Source of the DNA: an uncultured Prevotellaceae bacterium
GTDB lineage: Bacteria; Bacteroidota; Bacteroidia; Bacteroidales; Bacteroidaceae
Assembly (NCBI GenBank): GCA_946624335.1
Contig: CAMOSA010000136.1
Span: 1 to 6,548, forward strand
Length of the DNA stretch: 6,548 bases
Direction: 5' to 3'
The notes under the pieces: model-generated
The model's input: the letters and a program-made list of their open reading frames with translations, nothing else
The model's database searches: none
What the model was told of the DNA's origin: nothing
Shown here: positions 1 to 6,424 of the stretch, piece after piece
How the letters are laid out: every line of letters starts with the position of its first letter
Numbering within the stretch: the first letter of the stretch is position 1
Translations under genes and position numbers: made by a program

Positions 1-58
1 ACTGCGCAGTGGACTGGTGGTGCATAAACTGCAATAAAAGAGTATAATCACACAGGAA

Positions 59-721
59 ATGGCCCAGCCAAGCCCCCATAGGCAAGACATTCCACTCTCC
101 CCCTCTGAGGGGGAGTGGGGAGGAGGGCTTGATTCCTTTCTGACCATAGCCTCCCCCTCTGAAGGCCAAATAACGGAGAAGCGAAGCAAGTTTCTTGCTT
201 TCGCTTTTCCTGTTTCCTCTGTTGACCAGGTGAAAGAGTTGGTTGACGCTTATTCCAAGAAGTACTACGATGCCCGCCATGCCTGCTATGCATATATGCT
301 CGGCCATGAGCGCAAGGACTTCCGAGCCAACGACAATGGCGAGCCAAGTGGTACTGCCGGCAAGCCCATACTCGGACAGATCAACAGTAATAACCTAACC
401 GACATACTCATCATCGTTGTTCGCTATTTCGGCGGTGTCAAGTTAGGTACAAGTGGACTCATTCAAGCCTACAAGGCCGCCGCCGCCGAAGCAATTGCTG
501 CCGCCGACATCATTGAAAAAACCGTGGACCGACAAGTCACAATAGCCTTTGAATACCCACTGATGAACGCAGTCATGCGTATCGTCAAGGAGGAGTCACC
601 TGCCATCGTCTCACAATCCTTCGAGGGCGACTGTATGATGACCCTTTCCATTCGAGCTTCCCTCATGCCTCGACTATGCCAACGACTTGAGAAAATCGAT
701 GGGGTACGGATCACGCCCTAG
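59..721 (+). CDS. yigZ: YigZ/IMPACT family protein with an altered N-terminus
   Basis: This 220-residue protein belongs to the YigZ/IMPACT (UPF0029) family, whose bacterial members have no firmly settled biochemical role. The IMPACT domain spans about residues 27-140 and contains NDNGEPSGTAGKPIL (91-105) and the family signature VVRYFGGVKLG (120-130), followed by SGLIQAY. A C-terminal DUF1949-like ferredoxin-fold domain covers about 145-216. Homology-like sequence begins only near residue 25 (DSFLTIASPSEG). Residues 1-24 are encoded largely by a palindromic repeat at 70-130, so the protein is longer at the N-terminus than I would expect. ATG 59 is the only ATG in frame before the core; an in-frame stop lies at 35-37, and the next in-frame ATG is at 296, deep inside the domain. 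An AGGA at 54-57 is too close to the ATG to act as a normal Shine-Dalgarno. The family call is firm; the start is uncertain. Confidence 0.9.
   Translation: MAQPSPHRQDIPLSPSEGEWGGGLDSFLTIASPSEGQITEKRSKFLAFAFPVSSVDQVKELVDAYSKKYYDARHACYAYMLGHERKDFRANDNGEPSGTAGKPILGQINSNNLTDILIIVVRYFGGVKLGTSGLIQAYKAAAAEAIAAADIIEKTVDRQVTIAFEYPLMNAVMRIVKEESPAIVSQSFEGDCMMTLSIRASLMPRLCQRLEKIDGVRITP
70..130. repeat. Palindromic repeat element overlapping the 5' end of yigZ
   Basis: The core CTCCCCCTCTGAGGGGGAG (97-115) is a perfect palindrome with 9-base arms around a single central T. An outer pair, AAGCCC (70-75) and GGGCTT (125-130), extends the symmetry, so the whole stretch could fold as a long interrupted hairpin. 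From memory, GC-rich palindromes of the CTCCCCCTCTGAGGGGGAG kind are scattered through Bacteroidetes genomes; this window alone cannot show copy number. It is read in frame as residues 4-24 of yigZ and ends exactly where family-like sequence begins, which suggests insertion or recombination over the old start. Confidence 0.6.
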
Positions 722-772
722 CCATTCTTTTTTAATCAACTTATTTACAAACACTTTTAAACCTCAAGAATC

Positions 773-1351
773 ATGATTGCATTAGTTATTCTACTCGTAT
801 TATTGGTTATCGTCATCATGTGGGTGATCTCCACACAACGTGAGCTCGTCAAGCTCGAAGAACTCTGCAAGAACGCCCTCAGCCAGATCGAGGTACAGCT
901 TAACTCTCGCTGGGACGCACTGTTGAATCTCGTCGGCGCAGCCCGTGAGATGGCCAACATCGAGAGCGAAACCATCATCAAGACCATCGAGGCACGCCGC
1001 CCATCAGCCGTCAAGACTGCTGCCGACGTCAACGCTTCACAGAGCGGGTTCGCAGAAGTCATGAGCCGTCTCATGGTTGTCACTGAGTCTTATCCTGAGA
1101 TTAAGTCACACCCTCTCTATGCCAGCCTGATGAACGACATCAATGGCTACGAGGAAAAAGTACGCATGAGCCGCATGGTATACAACGACAGTGCCACAAA
1201 GCTCAACCGCTACGTTCGTCAGCTACCCTCCAGCATCATCGCATCCATGCTCCACTTCGAGACAATGGAATACATCAAGATTGACGACGAGAAGAAGCGA
1301 GACGCCCCCAGCCTCTTCCCTAATCAAAGTCCGCGTCCTGCCGCTAATTAA
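773..1351 (+). CDS. lemA: LemA family membrane protein
   Basis: This 192-residue protein has one N-terminal membrane segment (about residues 2-19, almost all I/L/V) followed by a helical domain. The LemA pattern is visible: SQIEVQLNSRWDALLNLV (37-54) corresponds to the usual 'IDVQLKRR.DLIPNLV' helix, though the usual proline before NLV is leucine here. It continues with ESYPEIKS (105-112), then YNDSATKLNRYVRQLP (137-152), matching the 'YN..V..YN..I..FP' stretch. The short tail is acidic and basic and ends in a Pro/Ala-rich segment. LemA proteins are thought to be membrane-anchored helical bundles; their molecular role is not settled. The gene starts 51 bases after yigZ, in an AT-rich gap with no clear promoter box, and lies 96 bases before a DUF2207 gene, a common pairing. 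ATG 773 leads straight into the membrane segment, which supports this start. Confidence 0.9.
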   Translation: MIALVILLVLLVIVIMWVISTQRELVKLEELCKNALSQIEVQLNSRWDALLNLVGAAREMANIESETIIKTIEARRPSAVKTAADVNASQSGFAEVMSRLMVVTESYPEIKSHPLYASLMNDINGYEEKVRMSRMVYNDSATKLNRYVRQLPSSIIASMLHFETMEYIKIDDEKKRDAPSLFPNQSPRPAAN

Positions 1352-1368
1352 GCGGCCCCACGGCCTCA

Positions 1369-1454
1369 CACCCCCACATACAATGAGACAACCACTTGTC
1401 CCGTCCTTTCTGCCGAGATTCAATCTCGGCCAACACCCCTACATACAATGAAAC
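1369..1454 (+). repeat. Two direct copies of the start-codon context
   Basis: Bases 1369-1389 and 1434-1454 match at 19 of 21 positions; the shared core is CACCCCyACATACAATGA. The two copies are exactly 65 bases apart and flank the 19-base palindrome. The second copy contains the real ATG (1448) of the DUF2207 gene. The first contains an ATG (1383) that opens a 22-codon reading frame closing with TGA at 1449-1451, overlapping the real start as ATGA. Confidence 0.7.
1412..1430. repeat. Perfect 19-base palindrome between lemA and the DUF2207 gene
   Basis: GCCGAGATTCAATCTCGGC has 9-base arms that are exact reverse complements around one central C. In RNA it would form a strong stem, but no run of U follows, so it is not a standard intrinsic terminator. 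It could be an mRNA-stabilising or attenuating hairpin, a protein-binding site, or a dispersed repeat. It ends 17 bases before the ATG of the DUF2207 gene. Confidence 0.7.
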
Positions 1455-3385
1455 GCCTACTGACAACCCTGTTGGCTGCGGTTATTATTGTCGTTTCCGC
1501 TACCGCACAGCACCAATTAGACAGCCTCTTCATCAACGTCTGTCTTCACCGCGACGGCAGCGCTGACATCCAGGAATTTCGCACCATGTATATCGGCGAC
1601 GAAGGCACCGAGTGCTTCATCAAGATGTATAACTTGGGCGATATGTCTATCTCTGACTTCAGCGTATACGAAGACACCATCGAATATCTGAATGAAGGCT
1701 CATGGGACATTGACCGCAGCCGTTCAGAGAAAGCCTTCCGCTGTGGCATCAATGAGGTCCCCGAGGGGCAGGAGCTCTGCTGGGGGGTAGGCTCCAGCGG
1801 TCGTCACGACTACGTCATCAACTATAAGCTGCAGGGCCTCGTCAAGAGCTACATCGACTACGACGGCTTCAACCATTGCTTCTACGATGCCTCCAATCCG
1901 CCTGCGGACTACGCACGTGTACTCTTCTATCTTTCGCCCGAAGAGTACATCAATCTCGACGTGACCACCCCCGAGGGCCTACGGCATTTTACGCCCAATC
2001 ATTACACCTTCTCCGGCAATCGTGAAAAGGGCGTCGTCATCGCCAATCTCGCCGATACCACCGATGTCATATTGGCCAAGTATGAAGACTGCCATCTCCA
2101 GCAGGATTCCTTGCGACAAGACTCTACATCGGTCTGGGCATTTGGTTATTGGGGAACTATTGATTTTGTCAACGGCTTTGTCATTGCCGAGACCGAACAG
2201 GAAATGGAAGAGTATGACAGGATGATCATCATGATACGATTCAAGAAAGGCCTGTTCGAACCCACTGCATGCTATCCCGACAAGTCGTTCGAGACCGACG
2301 TCAAGGAGCTCGCCTTCATCGACAGCGACTACACCCTTGAGGACGAAGGACTCGGCAGCAAGGCATCGCTCGCTGGCGGCGACATGACACCAAAATGGGT
2401 GCGCACGCTGGCTTTGATCATCGGCGGCTTGTGTTGCTTCGGTGTACCCTTTCTCCTCCTCTTCTGGGCCATCTTCGGCAAAGCAATCAAACGGCGACGC
2501 GAGCGAAAGCAGGTACAACGGCTTTTGAGCGATATGCCTGAGTACTACCACGATATCCCATTGAAAGGAGACCTGTTACAATCACGACGCATCATCCGCA
2601 CCCTCGAGCCCAGTGCCGACAGCAGCGAGATGAAACTCGTCGAAGCCTACGTTCTGCGGCTGGTCGACCGTAACGCCATTGCCGTCGTCAAGGAGATGAA
2701 CGACAAAGGAGAGACGCATGAGCTCTTCCGCATCACCAATCCCGATGCCGTCCAATCCATGTTTCAGCCTTACAGCCAGGACAACGAGTTTGCCCAGCGG
2801 CTGCTCACACTGCTCTACACCGCTGCCGGCGAAGACCATCTGCTTCAACCCGACGAGTTCAAGCTACTGGTGAAGACAGATCCTGTCACTGTACGATCCT
2901 TTGCACGAAGGCTGCGTGACATGAACGGCATCACCCTTCGTGCATCACAGATAAAGAAAGAAGATGCCCAGCAAGTCTACGGCTTCTGGCGCTACCTCAA
3001 AGACTTCTCACTCGTCGGCGAAAGGGCGTTGCAGGAAGTGGCCTTGTGGAAGGAGTACCTCACCTTTGCCACCCTCTTCGGGATTGCCGATCAAGTGCGT
3101 AAGGACATGAAGCGCATCGCTCCAGACCTACAAACCTTCGATGAGCTAACCCGACATATCGTCGAGGACGACTCAGAGATGTCGGCCCTCTTCTCTGCCC
3201 TATCGGCAAACATCATCGACGCGGCAACGCGTACGATTAACTACGAGACCGACTATGAGCGCGCAGCACGCTTGGCACGAGAAGCACGTGAGGCACGACA
3301 GCGACGATACAGTGGCGGTGGAGGACGATCTTCCTTCGGTGGCGGAGGGGGCTTCAGTGGAGGAGGAGGCAGCGGCGTAAGATAG
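1448..3385 (+). CDS. DUF2207 family membrane protein with glycine-rich tail
   Basis: This 645-residue protein has a signal peptide (MKRLLTTLLAAV…, probable cleavage after A20, ATA/QH). An extracytoplasmic DUF2207-type domain follows (about 22-230), in which VINYKLQGLVKSYIDYDGFNHCFYD-like sequence matches the family's 'Y.I.Y.L…D.D.LYW' region. One membrane helix lies at about 320-343, followed by a basic KRRRERK stretch that argues for a cytoplasmic C-terminal half. A helical cytoplasmic domain runs from about 350 to 610, and a tail with 14 glycines (about 622-643) is typical of the family. The biochemical function is unknown; YciQ of E. coli is a relative. The gene lies just downstream of lemA and is probably co-transcribed, suggesting a joint envelope role, which is inference. 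ATG 1448 is chosen because it gives the signal peptide. The full length looks intact. Confidence 0.88.
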   Translation: MKRLLTTLLAAVIIVVSATAQHQLDSLFINVCLHRDGSADIQEFRTMYIGDEGTECFIKMYNLGDMSISDFSVYEDTIEYLNEGSWDIDRSRSEKAFRCGINEVPEGQELCWGVGSSGRHDYVINYKLQGLVKSYIDYDGFNHCFYDASNPPADYARVLFYLSPEEYINLDVTTPEGLRHFTPNHYTFSGNREKGVVIANLADTTDVILAKYEDCHLQQDSLRQDSTSVWAFGYWGTIDFVNGFVIAETEQEMEEYDRMIIMIRFKKGLFEPTACYPDKSFETDVKELAFIDSDYTLEDEGLGSKASLAGGDMTPKWVRTLALIIGGLCCFGVPFLLLFWAIFGKAIKRRRERKQVQRLLSDMPEYYHDIPLKGDLLQSRRIIRTLEPSADSSEMKLVEAYVLRLVDRNAIAVVKEMNDKGETHELFRITNPDAVQSMFQPYSQDNEFAQRLLTLLYTAAGEDHLLQPDEFKLLVKTDPVTVRSFARRLRDMNGITLRASQIKKEDAQQVYGFWRYLKDFSLVGERALQEVALWKEYLTFATLFGIADQVRKDMKRIAPDLQTFDELTRHIVEDDSEMSALFSALSANIIDAATRTINYETDYERAARLAREAREARQRRYSGGGGRSSFGGGGGFSGGGGSGVR

Positions 3386-3395
3386 CTGCCCAAAC

Positions 3396-3430
3396 AAGAC
3401 TCAGGTCTTCACCGCCGATGACAATATCGG
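3396..3430 (+). other. Two weak stem-loops after the DUF2207 stop
   Basis: AAGAC (3396-3400) pairs with GTCTT (3405-3409) around a 4-base loop, and CCGAT (3415-3419) pairs with ATCGG (3426-3430) around a 6-base loop. Both stems are only 5 bp and neither is followed by a T run, so they are poor terminators. They may slow or end the lemA-DUF2207 transcript, or may be chance. Confidence 0.25.
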
Positions 3431-3465
3431 TACGCCGTGGGACAAGGTCTCATCGCTCACCCTCC

Positions 3466-3685
3466 TAGGACACTACGCTTACCCTCCTAGGAGGGTTTGC
3501 GTTGTCTCTTAGGAGGGTTGGCTGACACACATAGGTATGTTGGCCGATGAGCATAGGTGTGTCGGCCGATGAGCATAGGTATGTTGACCGATGAGCATAG
3601 GTGTGTTGGCCGATGAGCATAGGCTTGACGACCGACACGCATAGGCTTGATGGCCGACACGCATAGGCTTGATGGCGTTTTTAGG
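3466..3685. repeat. 22-base tandem array with a TAGG in every unit
   Basis: TAGG occurs at 3466, 3488, 3510, 3532, 3554, 3576, 3598, 3620, 3642 and 3664, exactly 22 bases apart. One more TAGG lies at 3682, where the last step is shortened to 18. The 18 bases after each TAGG fall into three groups. Units at 3466, 3488 and 3510 are divergent and rich in ACCCTCC/AGGGTT. Units at 3532-3598 follow TRTGTYGRCCGATGAGCA. Units at 3620-3664 follow CTTGAYGRC and, except for the truncated last unit, end CGACACGCA. The array fills most of the gap between the DUF2207 gene and the rhamnosidase promoter. It has no gene on the + strand, which carries frequent stops. Its role is unknown: it may be a minisatellite, a regulatory protein array or a remnant. 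Confidence 0.85.
3481..3496. repeat. 16-base perfect palindrome inside the array
   Basis: ACCCTCCTAGGAGGGT equals its own reverse complement and is centred on the TAGG at 3488. The preceding TAGG (3466) carries only the left arm (ACCCTCCTAGGA) and the following one (3510) only the right arm (CTTAGGAGGGT). As RNA it could form a 6-bp stem with a CTAG loop followed by TTTG, a weak terminator at best. As DNA it could be a dimeric protein-binding site. Confidence 0.65.
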
Positions 3686-3737
3686 CAACAAGACGACAGG
3701 GGAACTCCTATTTTATAGTTTTTTAGGGCTCTTTTCT

Positions 3738-3775
3738 TCTCAAATTCCACAAATAAAGGTTATCTTTGCAGCGGA
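3738..3775 (+). promoter_or_regulatory. Bacteroidetes-type promoter for the rhamnosidase gene
   Basis: TATCTTTG (3761-3768) matches the Bacteroidetes -7 consensus TAnnTTTG exactly. The -33 region around 3738-3742 lacks a clear TTTG or TTG, so the upstream half is weak. Transcription would begin at about 3773-3776, leaving a leader of roughly 33 A-rich bases before ATG 3808 with no Shine-Dalgarno, as is common in this phylum. Upstream (3686-3760) is AT-rich sequence with a small CTATTTTATAG hairpin followed by six Ts, possibly a weak terminator for the preceding unit. Confidence 0.6.
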
Positions 3776-3807
3776 CAAGACTAAAATCACAACAAACAGA
3801 GCACCGA

Positions 3808-6405
3808 ATGATCAAAATGAACAGGAAAAACATCACAGCTGCAGTCATCGTCTCAACAATGACTTTGTGCATCTCAACAAGTTGTAAGACAAGCTCGTCG
3901 GCCGAGGCTTGCCAATTGACCACGGCACTACCAGAGGACGCGTGGAATAACGCTCAATGGCTGTCCGCACCAGATGCCAACATCTTCAAGGGCCGAGTCC
4001 AAGCCAACAGCTGTTCACCCGAAGGAGCCAGCTGGTTCATCACCAACGTTACCAACGAGCACAAGGTCGTCGACGCACGATGGATGACTGCAGGACTCGG
4101 CATCTACGAACTCTATATCAACGGACACCGCATCGGGCGTGAAGTGCTACGGCCGGGGTTCACACATCCGCTAAAGACAAAACGCTCTTTCACCTATAAT
4201 GTCACCGACGCCATACTTCGCAAGCAAGGAGCTGAGAATGTGCTGGCCGTGCAGGTCACACCAGGATGGTGGGGCGACAAGGTGGTCACGCCAGGAGGAG
4301 GAGAAGGGATGTGGGGAACCCGGTGCGCATTCCGAGGCGTACTACAGTTGACCTTTGACGACGGAACGACAAAACGCTATGGCACCAACACCACCGACTG
4401 GCGCGCCGGCATCGCAGGACCCGTCAAGCACAATGGCATCTTCGAGGGCGAGCGCTACGACGCTCGAACGCCCATGCCCTTCAGCAGGGATGTCAAATTG
4501 AACGTACCCGACGTGAACACCGAGTTCCAGGGAGAGATACTGCCTACAGACGGCGCCGAGATCTACCACCGACATGACCTGGCACTGCCCGTCCACGACG
4601 CGTACATCTACCGAGACATCGACGGCGCAACCGACGACGCCTACGGACATATCGTCGTCTCACGGAAGTTCAAGGACGGAGACGTCATCACACTCCAACC
4701 CGGCGAAACGCTGGTCGTCGACTTCGGACAGAACGCAGCAGCCGTGCCATCATTCTCGTTCAAGGCACCTGAAGGCACCGTGATGACTTGCCTGCCTGGC
4801 GAACTACTCAACGACGGCAACGGAGCCAAGAGTCGGGGTATGGACGGACCAGAAGGAAGCGTACACCGCCTGAACCTGCGCACCGCCGACCGTCACATGA
4901 GACTGCAGTACACCTTTGCCGCCTCCGACGACTATGTCGACTACCACCCACGGGGCACCTTCTTCGGCTACCGCTACGCTGCCATCACGGCGACAGGAAC
5001 GATCACCTTCCGACGCATCGAGTCCGTCCCCGTGACCTCCATCGCCAAGGAGATGGAGACAGGACATATCACTACAGGCAACGAGTCTATCAACCAGCTC
5101 ATATCCAACACCGTCTGGGGTATGCGCTCCAACTATCTCTCCGTGCCCACCGACTGCCCCCAGCGCGACGAACGTCAAGGATGGACGGCAGACACACAGG
5201 TGTTCACCGAGACCGGCACCTTCTTTGCAAACACCGACCGCTTCTTCCACAAGTGGATGCGTGATATGCGCGACACTCAAAGCGACAAAGGAGGCTTCCC
5301 CGGAGTAGCCCCACACGGACAATACCGAGACGCCGGCATGATGCGACTCGGATGGGCCGATGCCGGGGTCATCGTACCCTGGACGGTATGGAAGCAGTTC
5401 GCAGACAAGAGCATCATCGACGAGAACTGGGAGGCCATGAGCCGGTTCATGGACCACATCAACGAGACACGCTATGACCACGAAGCCCTCAGCGCCGAGA
5501 ACGGCAACTACCAATGGGCGGACTGGCTCAGCTACGAGCCGCTGGAGAGCTGCGGCGGACTGGCCTTTGCCGACGGCCGCCCGAAGCCCGATGCCATCAC
5601 CTACTGGAGCTATCTCAGTGGCTGCTACTGGCTCATCGACGCCGAGATGATGGCCGACATGGCTGCCGCAACGGGGCGCGATGCCTCACGCTACCGCCAG
5701 ATGGCCGACACGGCACGTGCTTATCTCCGTGAACGCTTCCTCAACGACGACGGCACCTTCAAGACCGCCATCTTCAATACGATGCAGACGCCGGCGCTGT
5801 TTGCCCTGAAGAATCGCCTCGTCGACGGCCAGGCTAAAGCCGACATGATTGAACGCCTGAGGGACAATTTCAGGCAGCACGACGGATGCCTGCAGACAGG
5901 ATTCCTCGGCACGAGCATACTCATGGCCACGCTCACCGACAACGCCATGTCCGACATCGCCTACGACCTCCTGTTCCAGCGCAAGAACCCCAGCTGGCTC
6001 TACTCCGTCGACAACGGAGCGACCACCATCTGGGAACGATGGAACAGCTACACCCTCGACAAGGGCATGGGACCACAAGGCATGAACAGCTTCAACCACT
6101 ATGCCTACGGCTGCGTCTGCCAATGGCTGTGGGAGACAGCAGCCGGCATCGCAGCCGACCCCGCCGACCCTGGCTTCAGGCACATCATCATGCGCCCCCT
6201 GCCAGACAAGCGGCTCGGACATCTCGAAGCCACCTATCGCTCCGCTGCCGGACTCATCAAGAGTGCCTGGCGCTATGACGGCGACGAGTGGACATGGACG
6301 TTCACCATCCCAGAGGGCGCCACGGCATCGGTCACACTGCCAGGCGAGCATCAGGGAAAGACCTACAACGCTGGATCCTACAAGATCCGCAAGACATTGA
6401 AATAA
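3808..6405 (+). CDS. Secreted or lipid-anchored GH78 alpha-L-rhamnosidase
   Basis: This 865-residue enzyme should release terminal alpha-L-rhamnose from plant or bacterial glycans by the inverting GH78 mechanism. It begins with a lipoprotein-like signal peptide (hydrophobic ITAAVIVSTMTLCI, then STSC with Cys 26); the lipobox is imperfect. The N-terminal beta domain (about 70-230) includes GIYELYINGHRIG (98-110) and GWWGD (153-157). The second beta domain (about 285-420) includes VVDFGQN. The (alpha/alpha)6 barrel (about 425-770) carries DCPQRDERQGWTAD from D449, and a C-terminal beta domain follows (about 772-865, with DPGFRHIIMRPLP). By motif alignment with Streptomyces SaRha78A recalled from memory, E455 is the general acid, D449 and D462 bind sugar, E743 (WERW) is the base and H764 follows at the same 21-residue spacing. 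ATG 3817 is an alternative start. A TTG at 3766 falls in the -7 box and cannot be used from that promoter. The gene appears intact. Confidence 0.93.
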   Translation: MIKMNRKNITAAVIVSTMTLCISTSCKTSSSAEACQLTTALPEDAWNNAQWLSAPDANIFKGRVQANSCSPEGASWFITNVTNEHKVVDARWMTAGLGIYELYINGHRIGREVLRPGFTHPLKTKRSFTYNVTDAILRKQGAENVLAVQVTPGWWGDKVVTPGGGEGMWGTRCAFRGVLQLTFDDGTTKRYGTNTTDWRAGIAGPVKHNGIFEGERYDARTPMPFSRDVKLNVPDVNTEFQGEILPTDGAEIYHRHDLALPVHDAYIYRDIDGATDDAYGHIVVSRKFKDGDVITLQPGETLVVDFGQNAAAVPSFSFKAPEGTVMTCLPGELLNDGNGAKSRGMDGPEGSVHRLNLRTADRHMRLQYTFAASDDYVDYHPRGTFFGYRYAAITATGTITFRRIESVPVTSIAKEMETGHITTGNESINQLISNTVWGMRSNYLSVPTDCPQRDERQGWTADTQVFTETGTFFANTDRFFHKWMRDMRDTQSDKGGFPGVAPHGQYRDAGMMRLGWADAGVIVPWTVWKQFADKSIIDENWEAMSRFMDHINETRYDHEALSAENGNYQWADWLSYEPLESCGGLAFADGRPKPDAITYWSYLSGCYWLIDAEMMADMAAATGRDASRYRQMADTARAYLRERFLNDDGTFKTAIFNTMQTPALFALKNRLVDGQAKADMIERLRDNFRQHDGCLQTGFLGTSILMATLTDNAMSDIAYDLLFQRKNPSWLYSVDNGATTIWERWNSYTLDKGMGPQGMNSFNHYAYGCVCQWLWETAAGIAADPADPGFRHIIMRPLPDKRLGHLEATYRSAAGLIKSAWRYDGDEWTWTFTIPEGATASVTLPGEHQGKTYNAGSYKIRKTLK

Positions 6406-6424
6406 CCTTTAACAAATGATCATT

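Noticed and set aside
2..37. C-terminal tail of an upstream gene (LRSGLVVHKLQ then TAA)
   Set aside because: Eleven residues are too few to recognise, and the frame has no independent support.
722..772. Promoter for lemA
   Set aside because: The gap is AT-rich but contains no TAnnTTTG box, so a separate promoter cannot be supported from sequence.
1191..1451. 86-codon frame over the end of lemA
   Set aside because: It is a shadow of lemA in another frame; only its last 22 codons (from 1383) are discussed, as a possible leader.
3381..3512. Frame reading KTQVFTADDNIGTPWDKV and onward after the DUF2207 stop, possible gene remnant
   Set aside because: It has no start codon, is only 43 codons long and runs into the tandem array. 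I recognise no family, although the amino-acid make-up looks protein-like.
3466..3685. CRISPR array
   Set aside because: The only invariant part is 4 bases, the intervening 18 bases are themselves repeated rather than unique, and no cas gene is visible.
3466..3760. Iteron-type replication origin (22-base repeats next to AT-rich DNA)
   Set aside because: There is no replication initiator gene in the window, the neighbouring genes are chromosomal in character, and the outer units are too divergent for iterons.
4804..5514. Long minus-strand frame inside the rhamnosidase gene
   Set aside because: It lies opposite a strongly conserved enzyme and results from GC-rich codon use; no family resemblance is seen.
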